Shown here in pieces: positions 17,902-26,981 of a DNA stretch of 64,000 nt (positions are counted from its first letter, which is position 1; every line of letters starts with the position of its first letter). The DNA lies in the NCBI RefSeq assembly GCF_001648175.1, contig NZ_CP015243.1, positions 744,001 to 808,000 on the forward strand, read 5' to 3'. Under the pieces are notes generated by a model, which worked only from the letters and a program-made list of their open reading frames with translations, was not told the DNA's origin and searched no databases. A program made the position numbers and the translations under genes. Source of the stretch: Halotalea alkalilenta. GTDB taxonomy: Bacteria; Pseudomonadota; Gammaproteobacteria; Pseudomonadales; Halomonadaceae.

Positions 17902-18025
17902 TCTTGCGTCGCGGAAGCCGACCGATGCCAGACGCTTTAGCAGTTCGAAGGCGGGGGGCGCAGGACGAGCGTCCACTGCCGCGGCGTTATGGAGCGGTCA
18001 GGTGTTTCGAATTCGCGGAGCAGAG

Positions 18026-18124
18026 ATGAGACGACGCAAGCCCGATTTAGTGTTGACCCTGGTCCTGGTATTCGGCATCGGCATGGTAGCGACGAGCTAC
18101 GCGCAGACGCTGATCAACTCCTGA
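18026..18124 (+). CDS. Small predicted membrane protein (32 aa)
   Basis: The product starts MRRRKPDLVLTLVLVFGIGM and ends VATSYAQTLINS. A highly basic N-terminus leads into one hydrophobic segment (residues 8-24). GGAG lies 7 bases before the ATG. The ORF is framed by a promoter candidate (17873) and a strong terminator (18155), which argues for a real unit. It may be an unannotated small protein, or the transcript may act as an RNA. The family is not recognised. Confidence 0.5.
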   Translation: MRRRKPDLVLTLVLVFGIGMVATSYAQTLINS

Positions 18125-18154
18125 CCAGCAGCGAGCGACACCAGATCGACCTCG

Positions 18155-18186
18155 AACGGGCCGGTGGCTTAGCCACCGGCCCGTTT
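18155..18186. terminator. Strong bidirectional Rho-independent terminator
   Basis: A 14-bp perfect GC-rich stem with a TTA loop (AACGGGCCGGTGGC / GCCACCGGCCCGTT) is followed by T residues in the plus direction. It lies between the small plus-strand unit and the 3' end of fau, overlapping the fau stop, and can serve both. Confidence 0.85.
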
Positions 18187-18945
18187 GGCGTTTCGGTCGT
18201 CATTTCTAGCCGTTTCTGGCTTCATTCGATGGCTTGGCACTACCCTTCCCGCATCGCTCACTACCGCATCGAGCGGCACGTCCCAGGGCGCCACCGGCAG
18301 TCGCTCGACCTGCTGAAGAGCGTGGGCGAGGCCATAGAGTCTTGGACGCCGACCCACACCACGGCGCACGAAGCCGAGGCTGCGATCATAGAATCCCCCT
18401 CCCATGCCGAGCCGCTCGCCCCGAGCGTCGAACCCGACCAGCGGCAGCAGCACCGCGCCCAGTGCCCAGGCGGGCAGCCTCCTGGCGGGATGGGCGGAGG
18501 CGCGGGTCTGGGGTTCGGCAATGCCGAATCGATTGGGCGCCAGGCGGGTACGTCGGGTGAGTCGCACGAACCACAGCCGGTTCTCGACCAACGGGCGCAG
18601 CACTGGCAGGTAGATACGTACGCCGCGCCGGGCAAGCAGCGCAATCAACGGGGTAGGGTCGATCTCCCCGTCGCTTGGCAGGTAGAGCGCGAGATGACGA
18701 ACATGACGAAGCCGGGGCTCGGCGAGCAGCCGGCGGGCCAGCCTGCGCGCGGCGATGCGCTGGGCCTGGGCGCCGAGGCTGCGGCGGCGAGCGCGCAGGC
18801 GGCGCCTGAGCTGGCGGCGGTCGGCGTCGAACGGCAGCGGCGCGGGTACCGGGGCGCGGTCCGCGACGAGTGGTAAAGGGGGAGGGGTAAAGAGAAAAGA
18901 GGCGGTGAATGGGTGCCGGGCACGCCGGGAGTGGCGCGAAAGCAT
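18169..18945 (-). CDS. fau: 5-formyltetrahydrofolate cyclo-ligase
   Basis: This enzyme converts 5-formyl-THF to 5,10-methenyl-THF using ATP. The C-terminal half has the family signature PLVGFDARGERLGMGGGFYD near residues 166-186, and the N-terminal RRQLRRRLRARRRSL segment is typical. The frame from ATG 18945 gives 258 residues, longer than the usual 190-210. A GTG at about 18867, or another internal codon, may be the true start. It follows the 6S RNA gene directly, an arrangement conserved in gammaproteobacteria (ssrS-ygfA), so it is probably co-transcribed with 6S RNA. Confidence 0.9.
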   Translation of the reverse strand: MLSRHSRRARHPFTASFLFTPPPLPLVADRAPVPAPLPFDADRRQLRRRLRARRRSLGAQAQRIAARRLARRLLAEPRLRHVRHLALYLPSDGEIDPTPLIALLARRGVRIYLPVLRPLVENRLWFVRLTRRTRLAPNRFGIAEPQTRASAHPARRLPAWALGAVLLPLVGFDARGERLGMGGGFYDRSLGFVRRGVGRRPRLYGLAHALQQVERLPVAPWDVPLDAVVSDAGRVVPSHRMKPETARNDDRNAKRAGG

Positions 18946-18948
18946 GTA

Positions 18949-19133
18949 GAGAGTTCTCCAGAGTGCCGCTGTTGTTCTGGCCCTGAACCTACTGGTTCAG
19001 GTGGGTGGCTGCAGGAAGGGCTTTAGGCGTTCCGACGCACGGACATGCACACGGCCCCTCACTAGCATAATGCCCCCAGGTACTACACATAGGCTCGAGG
19101 GACTTCGACAACTGGCGAACACCCCAGAGAACG
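18949..19133 (-). ncRNA. ssrS: 6S RNA
   Basis: On the minus strand the sequence begins GTTCTCTGGGGTGTTCGCC and ends near GGCACTCTGGAGAAC, giving the closing stem. Internal segments AAGTCCCTCGAGCC, and CACCTGAACC opposite GGTTCAGGG, match the conserved blocks of proteobacterial 6S RNA. The length of about 185 nt and the position between zapA and fau are those of ssrS. 6S RNA binds sigma-70 RNA polymerase in stationary phase. A TACACT -10 element (19139-19144 on the plus strand) lies 6-7 bases before the 5' end. Confidence 0.9.
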
Positions 19134-19174
19134 CGCCCAGTGTAACAGATGCTAGGCGCGGCGACAGTGCAGGC

Positions 19175-19480
19175 TCAGCGCTCGGCAAGGCGGACTTTGG
19201 CCAAGGCGGTATCGATCCGCCGGCCGAGCCGGGACGCCTGCTCCTCGAGCTCGCCGCGGGCCTCGAGCGCCTGCAGCAATTCATGGGCGATGTTCAATGC
19301 GGTCATCAGCGCGACTTTTTCATCGCTCATGCCGCCTGCGCGCTGCTTGACCCCGGCCAAGGCTTTGTCGAGATAGCGCGCCGCGCGCTGCAGCCCCTCG
19401 GCCTCGCCCTTGGCGCAGCGAAAGGTGTAGGACTGGCCGAGCAGGGTGATCTCGACGGTGCTGCGGGGGGAGTCGCTCAT
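19175..19480 (-). CDS. zapA: Cell division protein ZapA
   Basis: ZapA bundles FtsZ filaments at the division ring. The 101-residue protein has the globular N-terminal domain (VEITLLGQSYTFRC, EAEGLQRAARYLDKAL) and the C-terminal coiled coil (MTALNIAHELLQ onward), with typical length. It lies upstream of ssrS on the same strand and divergent from ygfB. Confidence 0.95.
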   Translation of the reverse strand: MSDSPRSTVEITLLGQSYTFRCAKGEAEGLQRAARYLDKALAGVKQRAGGMSDEKVALMTALNIAHELLQALEARGELEEQASRLGRRIDTALAKVRLAER

Positions 19481-19810
19481 ACTCTGCTCCTGGGGACCTC
19501 ATTCGCTATGCGGCGTCGCTCGGATGGGCGCCACCGAATCGCTCGCTGTGCTCGGGACGGACCATGGTGCGCATCGATGATCCCAGCGATGCACCCGTCA
19601 ATGGCGGCGGTGGCGCCATGAGGAGACGCCGTGCCGCTCGGCGGGTACCATGCACATCGGGCGCCGTGGCCTGTCTTCTTGGCGCCCACTATAACAGTCT
19701 GCCGATAAACGTCACGAGCCGGGCCATGCGGTATCGCGGCGTTGTCCGGCATTGGATTCTCGACGCCGCCGGGTTCTCGGGCGGCGTCCCATGCAAGCCA
19801 CGAGGACGCG
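19481..19810. other. Divergent zapA-ygfB intergenic region
   Basis: This 330-bp gap should hold promoters for both directions. A TATAGT hexamer on the minus strand (plus coordinates 19688-19693) is a possible -10 for zapA with a poor -35. Nothing else was recognised. Confidence 0.35.
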
Positions 19811-20425
19811 ATGAGCGACGACCTGCGTGCGGGCGATACCGCGATCGATTTCGCGACGATCGCCGATCTGTTCTTGAGCTACGGCTCGCTGGCCTCTCCG
19901 GCCTTCCTCGACGGGCGGATGAGCGCCAGGCTGGCGCTCGGGGAGAACGACGGCGTCGAGGCCAGCGAGCGCTGGCTGGCCGAGGTCTGCGAAGTGCTCG
20001 GGGTCGAGTCGCCGCGCGACCGCGACGACGCCGGGCTGCTGCTCGGCTGGCGCGTTCGTGCCAGGGCACGGCTGGCGGACGAAGAGATGAGCTTCGAGCC
20101 GCTGCTCCCCGATGAGCTCTTCACCCTCACCGAGCGTGCCGAGGGGCTCAAGGCGTGGTGCCAGGGGTTCAGCGAGGCGCTCGATGATCATGGCATCGAC
20201 GAGCGCTGGTCGGCACCGCTGCGCGAGGCGCTCGACGACCTGCGCGGCATCGGCGAGCTCGATCTCGACGAGGGCGTGAAGGATGATGGCGAGAGCGAGG
20301 CCGACCTGCTGGCGCTGGCCGAGCATGCCCGGGTCGCGGCAATCCTGCTCTATCTCGAGTGCCACCCAGGCAACCCACGGGTCGAGGGTGTCGACGACGA
20401 CGGTGTGCCGCCGCGGCTGCACTGA
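19811..20425 (+). CDS. UPF0149 (YgfB) family protein
   Basis: The 204-residue acidic, mostly helical protein has the YgfB-family pattern, with the segment LKAWCQGFSEAL and the C-terminal VAAILLYLEC. YgfB-family proteins have been linked to regulatory roles in Pseudomonas, but no activity can be read here. The ATG at 19811 was chosen because it follows CGAGGA and because the upstream extension of the frame lacks family sequence. It stands before ubiH as in other gammaproteobacteria, although the usual pepP gene between them is absent. Confidence 0.85.
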   Translation: MSDDLRAGDTAIDFATIADLFLSYGSLASPAFLDGRMSARLALGENDGVEASERWLAEVCEVLGVESPRDRDDAGLLLGWRVRARARLADEEMSFEPLLPDELFTLTERAEGLKAWCQGFSEALDDHGIDERWSAPLREALDDLRGIGELDLDEGVKDDGESEADLLALAEHARVAAILLYLECHPGNPRVEGVDDDGVPPRLH

Positions 20426-20451
20426 ACCAATCTGCAAGGAGCGAAGACGCG

Positions 20452-21663
20452 ATGCAGCGAGTCGATGTCGCGATCATCGGTGGTGGCCTGGTCGGGGCGA
20501 GCCTCGCCTGCGCGCTGGCGGGGCTTACCGAGCGTCACGGGATGCGTGTCGCGGTGATCGAGGCGACACCGCTTTCGGCCGAGGGGGCGCGCTACCAGCC
20601 AAGCTTCGATGAGCGATCGAGCGCGCTCTCCTATGGCTCGCGGCTGCACTTCGAGCGCCTCGGGCTCTGGCACGATGCCGCCTCGATGCCCGGGCTCGCC
20701 CGGGAGGCGGCGGCGATCGAGCGGATCCATATCGCCGAGCGCGGACGTTTCGGTGCGGTGCGTCTCGACCACGCCGAGATGAAGGTCGAGGCGCTCGGCT
20801 ATGTGGTGCCCAATGCTTGGATGGGCGAGGTGCTGATGCGTCGCCTGGAGCGGCTTTCGATCGATTGGCGCTGCCCCGCGCAGGTGGTGATGGTCGAGGC
20901 GTGTCCCGGCGGGCATCGGCTGACCCTCGACGACGGCGCGGTGCTGGAAGCGGGGCTCACCGTACTGGCCGATGGCGGCAGATCGCCGCTGAAGGCGCGT
21001 CTCGGCATCGCAAGCCAAGTGCACGACTATGGCCAGCACGCGCTGATCGGCAATCTCGAACTCGGCCGCGACCACATGGGCGTGGCCTTCGAACGCTTCG
21101 ATCCGCGCGGACCGATGGCGCTGCTGCCGCTGCGCGGTCGGCGCATGGCGCTGGTGTGGACGCTCGCTCCACAGGCGCTCGAACGGGTGCTCGAACTCGA
21201 CGACCGGGCTTTTCTCGCCGAGGTGCAGGCGTTCTTCGGCGATCGTCTCGGCCGCTTCCAGCGTGTCGGTGCGCGCCGCCATTATCCGCTGCGGTTGGTC
21301 CAGGCCTGCGAGCAGGTACGGCCGCACCTGGCGGTGCTCGGCAACGCCGCCCATTCGCTGCATCCGGTGGCGGGCCAGGGGTTCAACCTTGCCTTGCGCG
21401 GGGTGCTCGACCTGCGCGATGCGCTTGAGGTGGCGCTGGAGGCCGGCCGGACGGTTGGCGAGACGGCGACGATGATGGATTTCGAATCGCGCCGGCGGCG
21501 CGACAGGGATGTGATGGTCCAAGCCAGCCATCGGCTGGTGGAGCTGTTCGGCATCGGCAATCCGATGCTTTCCCATCTGCGCGCAGCCGGGCTAATCGGG
21601 CTCAACCTTGCTTCGCCGCTGCGCCGTGCGCTGACCCGGCGAGCGATGGGATTGGAGCGCTGA
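20452..21663 (+). CDS. ubiH: 2-octaprenyl-6-methoxyphenol hydroxylase (UbiH-type FAD monooxygenase)
   Basis: UbiH hydroxylates an aromatic ring position during aerobic ubiquinone synthesis. The 403-residue protein has the FAD dinucleotide-binding motif IIGGGLVGAS at residues 8-17, the DG motif in VLADGGRSPLKARLGI, and the second FAD motif GNAAHSLHPVAGQGFNLALR. The ATG at 20452 follows AAGGAGCGAAG and gives the family length; the open frame upstream is non-homologous. It is the second gene in a ygfB-ubiH-ubiI operon. Confidence 0.93.
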   Translation: MQRVDVAIIGGGLVGASLACALAGLTERHGMRVAVIEATPLSAEGARYQPSFDERSSALSYGSRLHFERLGLWHDAASMPGLAREAAAIERIHIAERGRFGAVRLDHAEMKVEALGYVVPNAWMGEVLMRRLERLSIDWRCPAQVVMVEACPGGHRLTLDDGAVLEAGLTVLADGGRSPLKARLGIASQVHDYGQHALIGNLELGRDHMGVAFERFDPRGPMALLPLRGRRMALVWTLAPQALERVLELDDRAFLAEVQAFFGDRLGRFQRVGARRHYPLRLVQACEQVRPHLAVLGNAAHSLHPVAGQGFNLALRGVLDLRDALEVALEAGRTVGETATMMDFESRRRRDRDVMVQASHRLVELFGIGNPMLSHLRAAGLIGLNLASPLRRALTRRAMGLER

Positions 21664-21705
21664 GCCCGAGTTCAGCACGATCACTGCAACGACCAGGAGG
21701 GTAGG

Positions 21706-22959
21706 ATGAGTCGATACGATGTGGCGATCGCCGGTGGCGGCATGATCGGCGCCACGCTTGCCGCGCTGCTCGACGATGCGGGCCTGCGGGTGGCGCTGAT
21801 CGATGCGGGCACGCTCGAGTCGCGCTGGGCGCCGGCGCGGATCGACGCCCGGGTCAGTGCGATCACCAGCGCGTCGAAGGCGCTGTTCGCCTCCCTTGGG
21901 CTTTGGTCATCGATCGAAGCGCGGCGGGTCAGCCCTTACGTTGCGATGGAAGTGTGGGATCAGGAGGGCAGCGGCGAGATCCGCTTCGACGCCAGCGACG
22001 TCGGTGCCGCGACCTTGGGCCACATCGTCGAGAACGGCGCGATCCTCGACAGCCTCCTCGCCCATTTGCGCGAGCGTGGCCGGGTCACCCTGCTGAGCGA
22101 GCGCAGAGTGGTCGAGCTCAGCCCGCCGAGAACCAGCGCTCTCGGTGTAAGTGAGCGCACGCTTACGATGGATGATGGAGAAACCCTTGATGCCAGCTTG
22201 GTGATTGGCGCCGACGGTAGCCATTCGCCGCTGCGCGCGCTGGTCAGGATCGCCTCGTCCGAGCGGCCCACCGGCCAACGCGCGATCGTCGCCAGCGTCC
22301 GTCATCTCGAGCCGCACCGGCGCACCGCGCGGCAGTGCTTCCTGCCCAGCGGCCCGCTCGCCTTTCTGCCGCTCGCCTTCGGCGCGGACGATCAGCACTG
22401 GTCATCGATCGTCTGGTCCGCCGACGAAGCGCGGGCCCAGGAGCTGCTCGCCCTCGACGACGAGTCGTTCGCCGTGGCGCTGGGCGGTGCCTTCCAGCAG
22501 CGTTTGGGCGCGATCGAATCGATCACCCAGCGTCTCGACTTCCCGCTCGTCCAGCGCCACGCCGAGCGCTACGTGGCGCCGAGCTTCGCTCTGGTCGGCG
22601 ACGCCGCCCACAGCCTCCACCCGCTCGCCGGCCAGGGCGCCAACCTTGGGCTGATGGATGTCGCGGTGCTGGCCGAAGAGCTGGCTCGCGCGGCCCGGCG
22701 GGGCGCACCGCTGGGCGATACGCGCGTGCTGGCGCGCTATGCGCGCCGGCGGCGGCTCGACAATGCCACCATGCTGCGGTTGATGGACGCCTTCCGCGTC
22801 GGCTTCGGTAGCCGTCAGCCGCTGATTCGCCTGGTCCGCAACCTGGGGCTGACCAGGGTCGATCGCTGCCGGCCGCTGAAACGCCTGCTGATTCGCCAGG
22901 CGCTGGGCGAGCGCTTCGACCTGCCGAGCCGCATCGATCGTCACCTCAACATCGCCTGA
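21706..22959 (+). CDS. ubiI: UbiI/VisC-family FAD-dependent hydroxylase (ubiquinone biosynthesis)
   Basis: The 417-residue flavoprotein is homologous to the preceding UbiH. It has IAGGGMIGAT at the N-terminus, VIGADGSHSPLRALV, and VGDAAHSLHPLAGQGANLGL. Gene order and divergence from UbiH support the C5-hydroxylase UbiI (VisC), but a UbiF-type C6 hydroxylase or a broad-specificity UbiL cannot be excluded. AGGAGG lies just before the ATG. The gap to ubiH is only 42 bp, so the genes are co-transcribed. Confidence 0.85.
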   Translation: MSRYDVAIAGGGMIGATLAALLDDAGLRVALIDAGTLESRWAPARIDARVSAITSASKALFASLGLWSSIEARRVSPYVAMEVWDQEGSGEIRFDASDVGAATLGHIVENGAILDSLLAHLRERGRVTLLSERRVVELSPPRTSALGVSERTLTMDDGETLDASLVIGADGSHSPLRALVRIASSERPTGQRAIVASVRHLEPHRRTARQCFLPSGPLAFLPLAFGADDQHWSSIVWSADEARAQELLALDDESFAVALGGAFQQRLGAIESITQRLDFPLVQRHAERYVAPSFALVGDAAHSLHPLAGQGANLGLMDVAVLAEELARAARRGAPLGDTRVLARYARRRRLDNATMLRLMDAFRVGFGSRQPLIRLVRNLGLTRVDRCRPLKRLLIRQALGERFDLPSRIDRHLNIA

Positions 22960-23061
22960 GCGCTGCCGGCGATTGCCCTTCTTTGCTCGTCAGCGCGCCG
23001 GCACTTCGCATTGCGGCAAATGGCCCCCGGCGATGGTATCCCCGGGGGCCGACCGGCCCGG

Positions 23062-24441
23062 CTATTCGTCGTTCGCGGCGGCGGGCGCGGAGGCCTCGCG
23101 GGCCTGACGCCCTCGCTCTACCACTTTCAGCGCCTTGAGCAGATTGGTCGCCTCGTGCAGCTGGTAATCGGTGGCGGCGGGGTCGTCCTGCGCGCCTTCC
23201 TGGTCGCCCTCGGGCGCCGCTTGTTCAGGGCGGGGTGCCGCATTCTCCAAGTGGCGCTCGAGATCCGCCTCGCGCAGCAGCTGCTGGGCCGCTTCGCTGG
23301 TGATTCGTGCGGGTGCGACCTCGACATCGGGAACGATGCCCTCGGCCTGGATCGAGCGGCCGTCCGGCGTGTAGTAGAGCGCGGTGGTGAGCTTCAGCGC
23401 GCCGCCGTTGTCGAGCGGTAGCACGGTCTGCACCGAACCCTTGCCGAAGCTGTCGGTGCCCATGATCACCGCGCGGTGATGGTCCTGCAGGGCGCCGGCG
23501 ACGATCTCCGCCGCCGAGGCGGTGCCGCTGTTGATCAGTACTACGATCGGCAGCTCCGGCGCCATCGGGTCGCCGTTGGCCTCGAAGCGTGACTCGCTGC
23601 CCTCGATCCGGCCCTCGGTGTAGACCACCAGGCCCGAGGGGATGAACACGCTGCCGACGTCGACCGCGGCATTGAGCACCCCACCTGGATTGTTGCGCAG
23701 ATCGAGCACCAGCCCCTCGACCGGGCGTTCATCATTGAGGCTCTGGATCGCCTTGCGCAGGTCCTCGCCGGTGCGGACCTGGAACTGGCTGATCCGCACG
23801 TAACCGATATCGCCGGCGAGGCGCCGCGAGGTCACGCTATTGGCGCGAATGCTGGCGCGCTCCAGTTCGACGGTGAACGGCTCGCTTTCGCCCTCGCGGC
23901 CGATCTGCAAGGTGATCGGGCTGCCGATCTCGCCGCGCATCTTGCCAACCGCCTCTTCGAGGCTCATGCCGTCGGTGGAGGTCCCGTCGATCGACAGGAT
24001 CAGGTCGTGGGGCCTAAGCCCTGCCCGGGCGGCGGGAGTATCGTCGATCGGTGAGATCACCGCGGGCCGACCCTGTTCGAGGCCGACCTCGATGCCGATA
24101 CCGCCGAATTCTCCCTCGGTGGCTTCGCGCAGGTCGCTGAGCTGGTCGGCGTCGAGGTAGCTCGAATGCGGGTCGAGCTCGGCGAGCATGCCGCGGATCG
24201 CCCCGTGCAGCAGCGTCTGGTCATCGACCTCGTCGACATAGCCGCGCTTGATCCGCTCGAACGCCTCGGCGAAGGCGCGGATGTCCGCAAGCGGCATTTC
24301 ACCTCTTACCGGCGCCTCTTCGGGCTGTTCGGCCGCAGGGGCTTGCGGCGTCGGGGTCGGCTGCTGTGCCTGGGCGCCGGTGAACATCAGCGCCAGCGCG
24401 GTGCCTGCGAGAGAGCGCTTGAGCAAGGTGGAAGCGGGCAT
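23062..24441 (-). CDS. Carboxy-terminal processing protease (S41 family, PDZ)
   Basis: The 459-residue protein has a signal peptide (residues 1-25, ending GAQA), an N-terminal helical domain, a PDZ domain (GIGIEVGLEQGRP to IDGTSTDGMS, about 105-185) and a tail-specific protease domain. The catalytic Ser is in NSGTASAAE and the catalytic Lys in FGKGSVQT. Such periplasmic CtpA-type proteases degrade cell-wall hydrolases and other envelope proteins. The acidic, Ala/Pro-rich C-terminus is low-complexity. The ATG at 24441 is preceded by AAGGAGA and gives a proper signal peptide. It lies 76 bp downstream of envC on the same strand, a common pairing. Confidence 0.93.
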   Translation of the reverse strand: MPASTLLKRSLAGTALALMFTGAQAQQPTPTPQAPAAEQPEEAPVRGEMPLADIRAFAEAFERIKRGYVDEVDDQTLLHGAIRGMLAELDPHSSYLDADQLSDLREATEGEFGGIGIEVGLEQGRPAVISPIDDTPAARAGLRPHDLILSIDGTSTDGMSLEEAVGKMRGEIGSPITLQIGREGESEPFTVELERASIRANSVTSRRLAGDIGYVRISQFQVRTGEDLRKAIQSLNDERPVEGLVLDLRNNPGGVLNAAVDVGSVFIPSGLVVYTEGRIEGSESRFEANGDPMAPELPIVVLINSGTASAAEIVAGALQDHHRAVIMGTDSFGKGSVQTVLPLDNGGALKLTTALYYTPDGRSIQAEGIVPDVEVAPARITSEAAQQLLREADLERHLENAAPRPEQAAPEGDQEGAQDDPAATDYQLHEATNLLKALKVVERGRQAREASAPAAANDE

Positions 24442-24517
24442 GAAATCTCCTTGGCATACCTTGGCAATAGGGCCGTTCACGGCCCGAAGGCGCGCGTTGG
24501 ATCAGTGACGATTCGAT

Positions 24518-26092
24518 CTAGCGGGAGGCGGAGAGCCAGCCGGTCGGATTGACCGGCTTGCCGCCGCGTCGCACTTCGAAGTAAAGCGCTGGGCTCGAGC
24601 GTCCGCCGGTGTCGCCGACGGTACCGAGTACGGTGCCGCGCTCGACCCGGTCGCCGACTTCGACCGAGTTGCGCTGGTTGTGCGCGTAAACGGTGAGGGT
24701 ACCGCCATGATCGACGATCACCAGGTACCCGAAGCCGTTGAGCCAATCGGCGAACACCACCTGGCCTGCACGGATGGCGTGAATCGGCGTGCCCTCAGCG
24801 GCCTGGATCACCACACCGTTGCGGCTCAGCCCCTCGCCCTCACCGTAGTTCGAAACCAGCCGGCCTTCGATCGGCCAGCGCCCACTCCAGGCGCTCCCGG
24901 CACGCTGGCGTGGCTCGCTCTGCGCACTTGGCGCGGGCGGCGGTGGAGGTGGCGCGCTCTGCGCTGGTTCCCGGCTCGCCAGCGTGCCGGGAGCCTCGGC
25001 GTTCATCTCTTCCTCGGTCAGCTGCGAGCCGCTCGGTGGCGAGGCAGGCTGTTGGTACCGCGGTGCCGGTCGATCCTGAGGCTGCTGAGGCTGAGGCTGA
25101 GGCTGAGGCTGAGGCTGCGACTGCTGCTGCGTGCGCCGGGCAAGTTCCTCGGTGGCGCGGGCGCGTTCATCGCGCTGCTGCGCGATCCGTGCCTGCTCGG
25201 CCTGGCGTTCGCGTTCGGCCGCCTGACGCGCCAGTTCAGCCTGGCGGGCCTGTTCGGCCTGGCGCGCGCGCTCAGCGGCCGCCCGCTCAGCGGCGGCGCG
25301 GGCCGCGGCCACTTCGCGCTCGATCCGCGCCAGGGTCTCCTCGGCGTCACGGCGCTGCTCGCCGAGATCGGTGAGCCTCGCCTGGTCGTTGGCATAGCTG
25401 GCATCGAGCCGGGCGAGGGCGCTTTCACGCTCGCTCTGCTGGCCGGCGAGGCGCTGTTCCCGGCTGCGTTGCTCCTCGATCAAGCGCTCCAGGGTTTGGT
25501 GCTGGCGGCTCGCCTCCGCTCGGTTGGCGTTGATCTCCCGATCGAGCCGGGCCAGGGTCTCGAGGCGTTCTCGCCGGGCGCCTTCGATGGCGTTGAGGTA
25601 GCGCTGGTAGCGCTCCAGCTGGGTCGGGTCGCGCTGTTCGAGCAGCAGCTTGAGCTCTGGCTGGGCGCCAAGGCGATAGAGTGCATTGAGCTGGGCCGCG
25701 AGTGCGGCCTTCTGCGCTGCGCTTTCTTCGCGCAGCTCGCCGAGGCGCTGGTCGAGCTGGGCCAGGGTGTCGCTTGCGCTCTGGCGCTGCTCGCCGAGCG
25801 TGGCGAGCTGGGCATGGGTTTGCGCGAGCGCCTGCTCGGCCTGGCGTAGCGCGCTGCGAGCCTCATCGCGCTGGCTTTCGGTGCTGCGCAGGCGTGCCTG
25901 CATCGAGGCGATGTCGGCGTTGATCTCACGCAGCCGCTGTGGCGAGACATCGACATCGGCGGCCTGCAGTGGCGTAGCCAGAGTGGCCAGCAGCGAAAGC
26001 GTTGCAAGCGATGCCAGCTTCACTGGCGTGCTGCCTGGGCCTTGCCTGGGGAGCCGCGAATTCGGGATACCGCTGCCTTCAACAATCGTCAT
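24518..26092 (-). CDS. envC: EnvC-type murein hydrolase activator (coiled coil plus LytM/M23 domain)
   Basis: EnvC activates amidases at the septum during cell separation. After a signal sequence (KLASLATLSLLATLATPLQA) there is a very long coiled coil, then a Pro/Gln repeat linker (SQPQPQPQPQPQQPQ) and a C-terminal LytM domain. In that domain the peptidase metal ligands are degenerate: RNGVVIQAAEG replaces the HxGxD-type segment, and LYFEV replaces HLHFE. This fits an activator rather than an active endopeptidase. The start is uncertain: ATG at 26092 gives a long n-region, while a GTG near 26023 would start a textbook signal peptide. The usual partner gpmI is not adjacent. Confidence 0.88.
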   Translation of the reverse strand: MTIVEGSGIPNSRLPRQGPGSTPVKLASLATLSLLATLATPLQAADVDVSPQRLREINADIASMQARLRSTESQRDEARSALRQAEQALAQTHAQLATLGEQRQSASDTLAQLDQRLGELREESAAQKAALAAQLNALYRLGAQPELKLLLEQRDPTQLERYQRYLNAIEGARRERLETLARLDREINANRAEASRQHQTLERLIEEQRSREQRLAGQQSERESALARLDASYANDQARLTDLGEQRRDAEETLARIEREVAAARAAAERAAAERARQAEQARQAELARQAAERERQAEQARIAQQRDERARATEELARRTQQQSQPQPQPQPQPQQPQDRPAPRYQQPASPPSGSQLTEEEMNAEAPGTLASREPAQSAPPPPPPAPSAQSEPRQRAGSAWSGRWPIEGRLVSNYGEGEGLSRNGVVIQAAEGTPIHAIRAGQVVFADWLNGFGYLVIVDHGGTLTVYAHNQRNSVEVGDRVERGTVLGTVGDTGGRSSPALYFEVRRGGKPVNPTGWLSASR

Positions 26093-26478
26093 AGGGTCCG
26101 CCGTCGGACATGGGCAATACTCCGTGGCGCGGCCCGGAAAACGGGGCGCCGGAGGCGGCGTGCGCCGGGGAATCATACCGTAGCGGGCCAGACGGCGTCA
26201 GCCGAACGCGTCACGCCTGGCCTGCGATGCGGGTGCCAGCTGGCCCGGGGCTTGGGAGCCCTGGCCGGCAACGCAGTCGGTGGCTAAACGATACCCCGCC
26301 CTAGTGTATACTGGCCCGCGCTTCGGGCACGTTTCCTCCGTGCCGTCGCGCTTTCGCTTTGGAAGTGCGTTGGGTGGAGGGAGGCGTGCTCCGTCATTCG
26401 CCCGCGCGATGGCGACCCGGACAGCTGGCAGGGTCGCCTTCCCGAACGCACCGAGACGTTTGAGAGTCCGCCATCCCC
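26093..26478. other. Divergent envC-rhodanese intergenic region
   Basis: This 386-bp region separates envC from the rhodanese gene. A TATACT -10-like hexamer at 26307-26312 in the plus direction would give a leader of about 160 nt before the rhodanese gene. No -35 consensus is clear. The leader can form GC-rich stems but matches no RNA family I recognise. Confidence 0.4.
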
Positions 26479-26901
26479 ATGATCGAACAGCTTTTCGAAT
26501 TCGCCTCGCGCCACCCCTTGCTGGTCGGCGGTTTCCTCGCCGTCCTGCTGGTATGGATCCTTTACGAAGTCCGCCGCAGCAGTGCCAATGTGGTGAGCTC
26601 CAGTGAAGCGACCCGCCTGATCAATCGCGAAGACGCCATTGTCATCGACCTGCGCGAGCCGAAGGAGTTCAAGGCTGGGCATATTTCCGGGGCTCGCAAC
26701 ATTCCCGATGCCCGGCTGGAGTCTCGGCTCAGTGAGCTCGACAAGTTCAAGGACAAACCGGTGATCCTGGTCTGCAAGACCGGCCAGAGCTCCGCCGCCG
26801 CCGCGGCCAAGCTGGATAAAGCGGGTTTCACCCGCGTGACCCGGCTGCGCGGCGGAATCAGCCAATGGCAGGCCGACGACCTGCCGACCGTGACCAAGTG
26901 A
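26479..26901 (+). CDS. Membrane-anchored rhodanese-like protein (YibN type)
   Basis: The 140-residue protein has one N-terminal transmembrane helix (residues 13-30) followed by a single rhodanese domain. The active-site loop is CKTGQSS, with the catalytic Cys in VCKTG, and [13 protein letters not shown] is the usual domain signature. It is predicted to transfer sulfur or bind persulfide at the cytoplasmic side of the membrane. It precedes secB, matching the yibN-(grxC)-secB arrangement of enterobacteria, with grxC missing here. Confidence 0.9.
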   Translation: MIEQLFEFASRHPLLVGGFLAVLLVWILYEVRRSSANVVSSSEATRLINREDAIVIDLREPKEFKAGHISGARNIPDARLESRLSELDKFKDKPVILVCKTGQSSAAAAAKLDKAGFTRVTRLRGGISQWQADDLPTVTK

Positions 26902-26981
26902 TGCGCAGCCGCAGCCCTGGCGGCTGCGCTCGCAGGCCCCTGACCTCTTTACATAGCCATCATCGACCCCGGGAGTCTTCC

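Noticed and set aside
18404-18876. Plus-strand frames opposite fau
   Set aside because: They are antisense frames of a gene with a clear cyclo-ligase signature.
25079-25126. Short CTGAGG-type direct repeats resembling a CRISPR or minisatellite
   Set aside because: They encode the Gln-Pro linker of EnvC in frame, and the units are only 6 bp without spacers.
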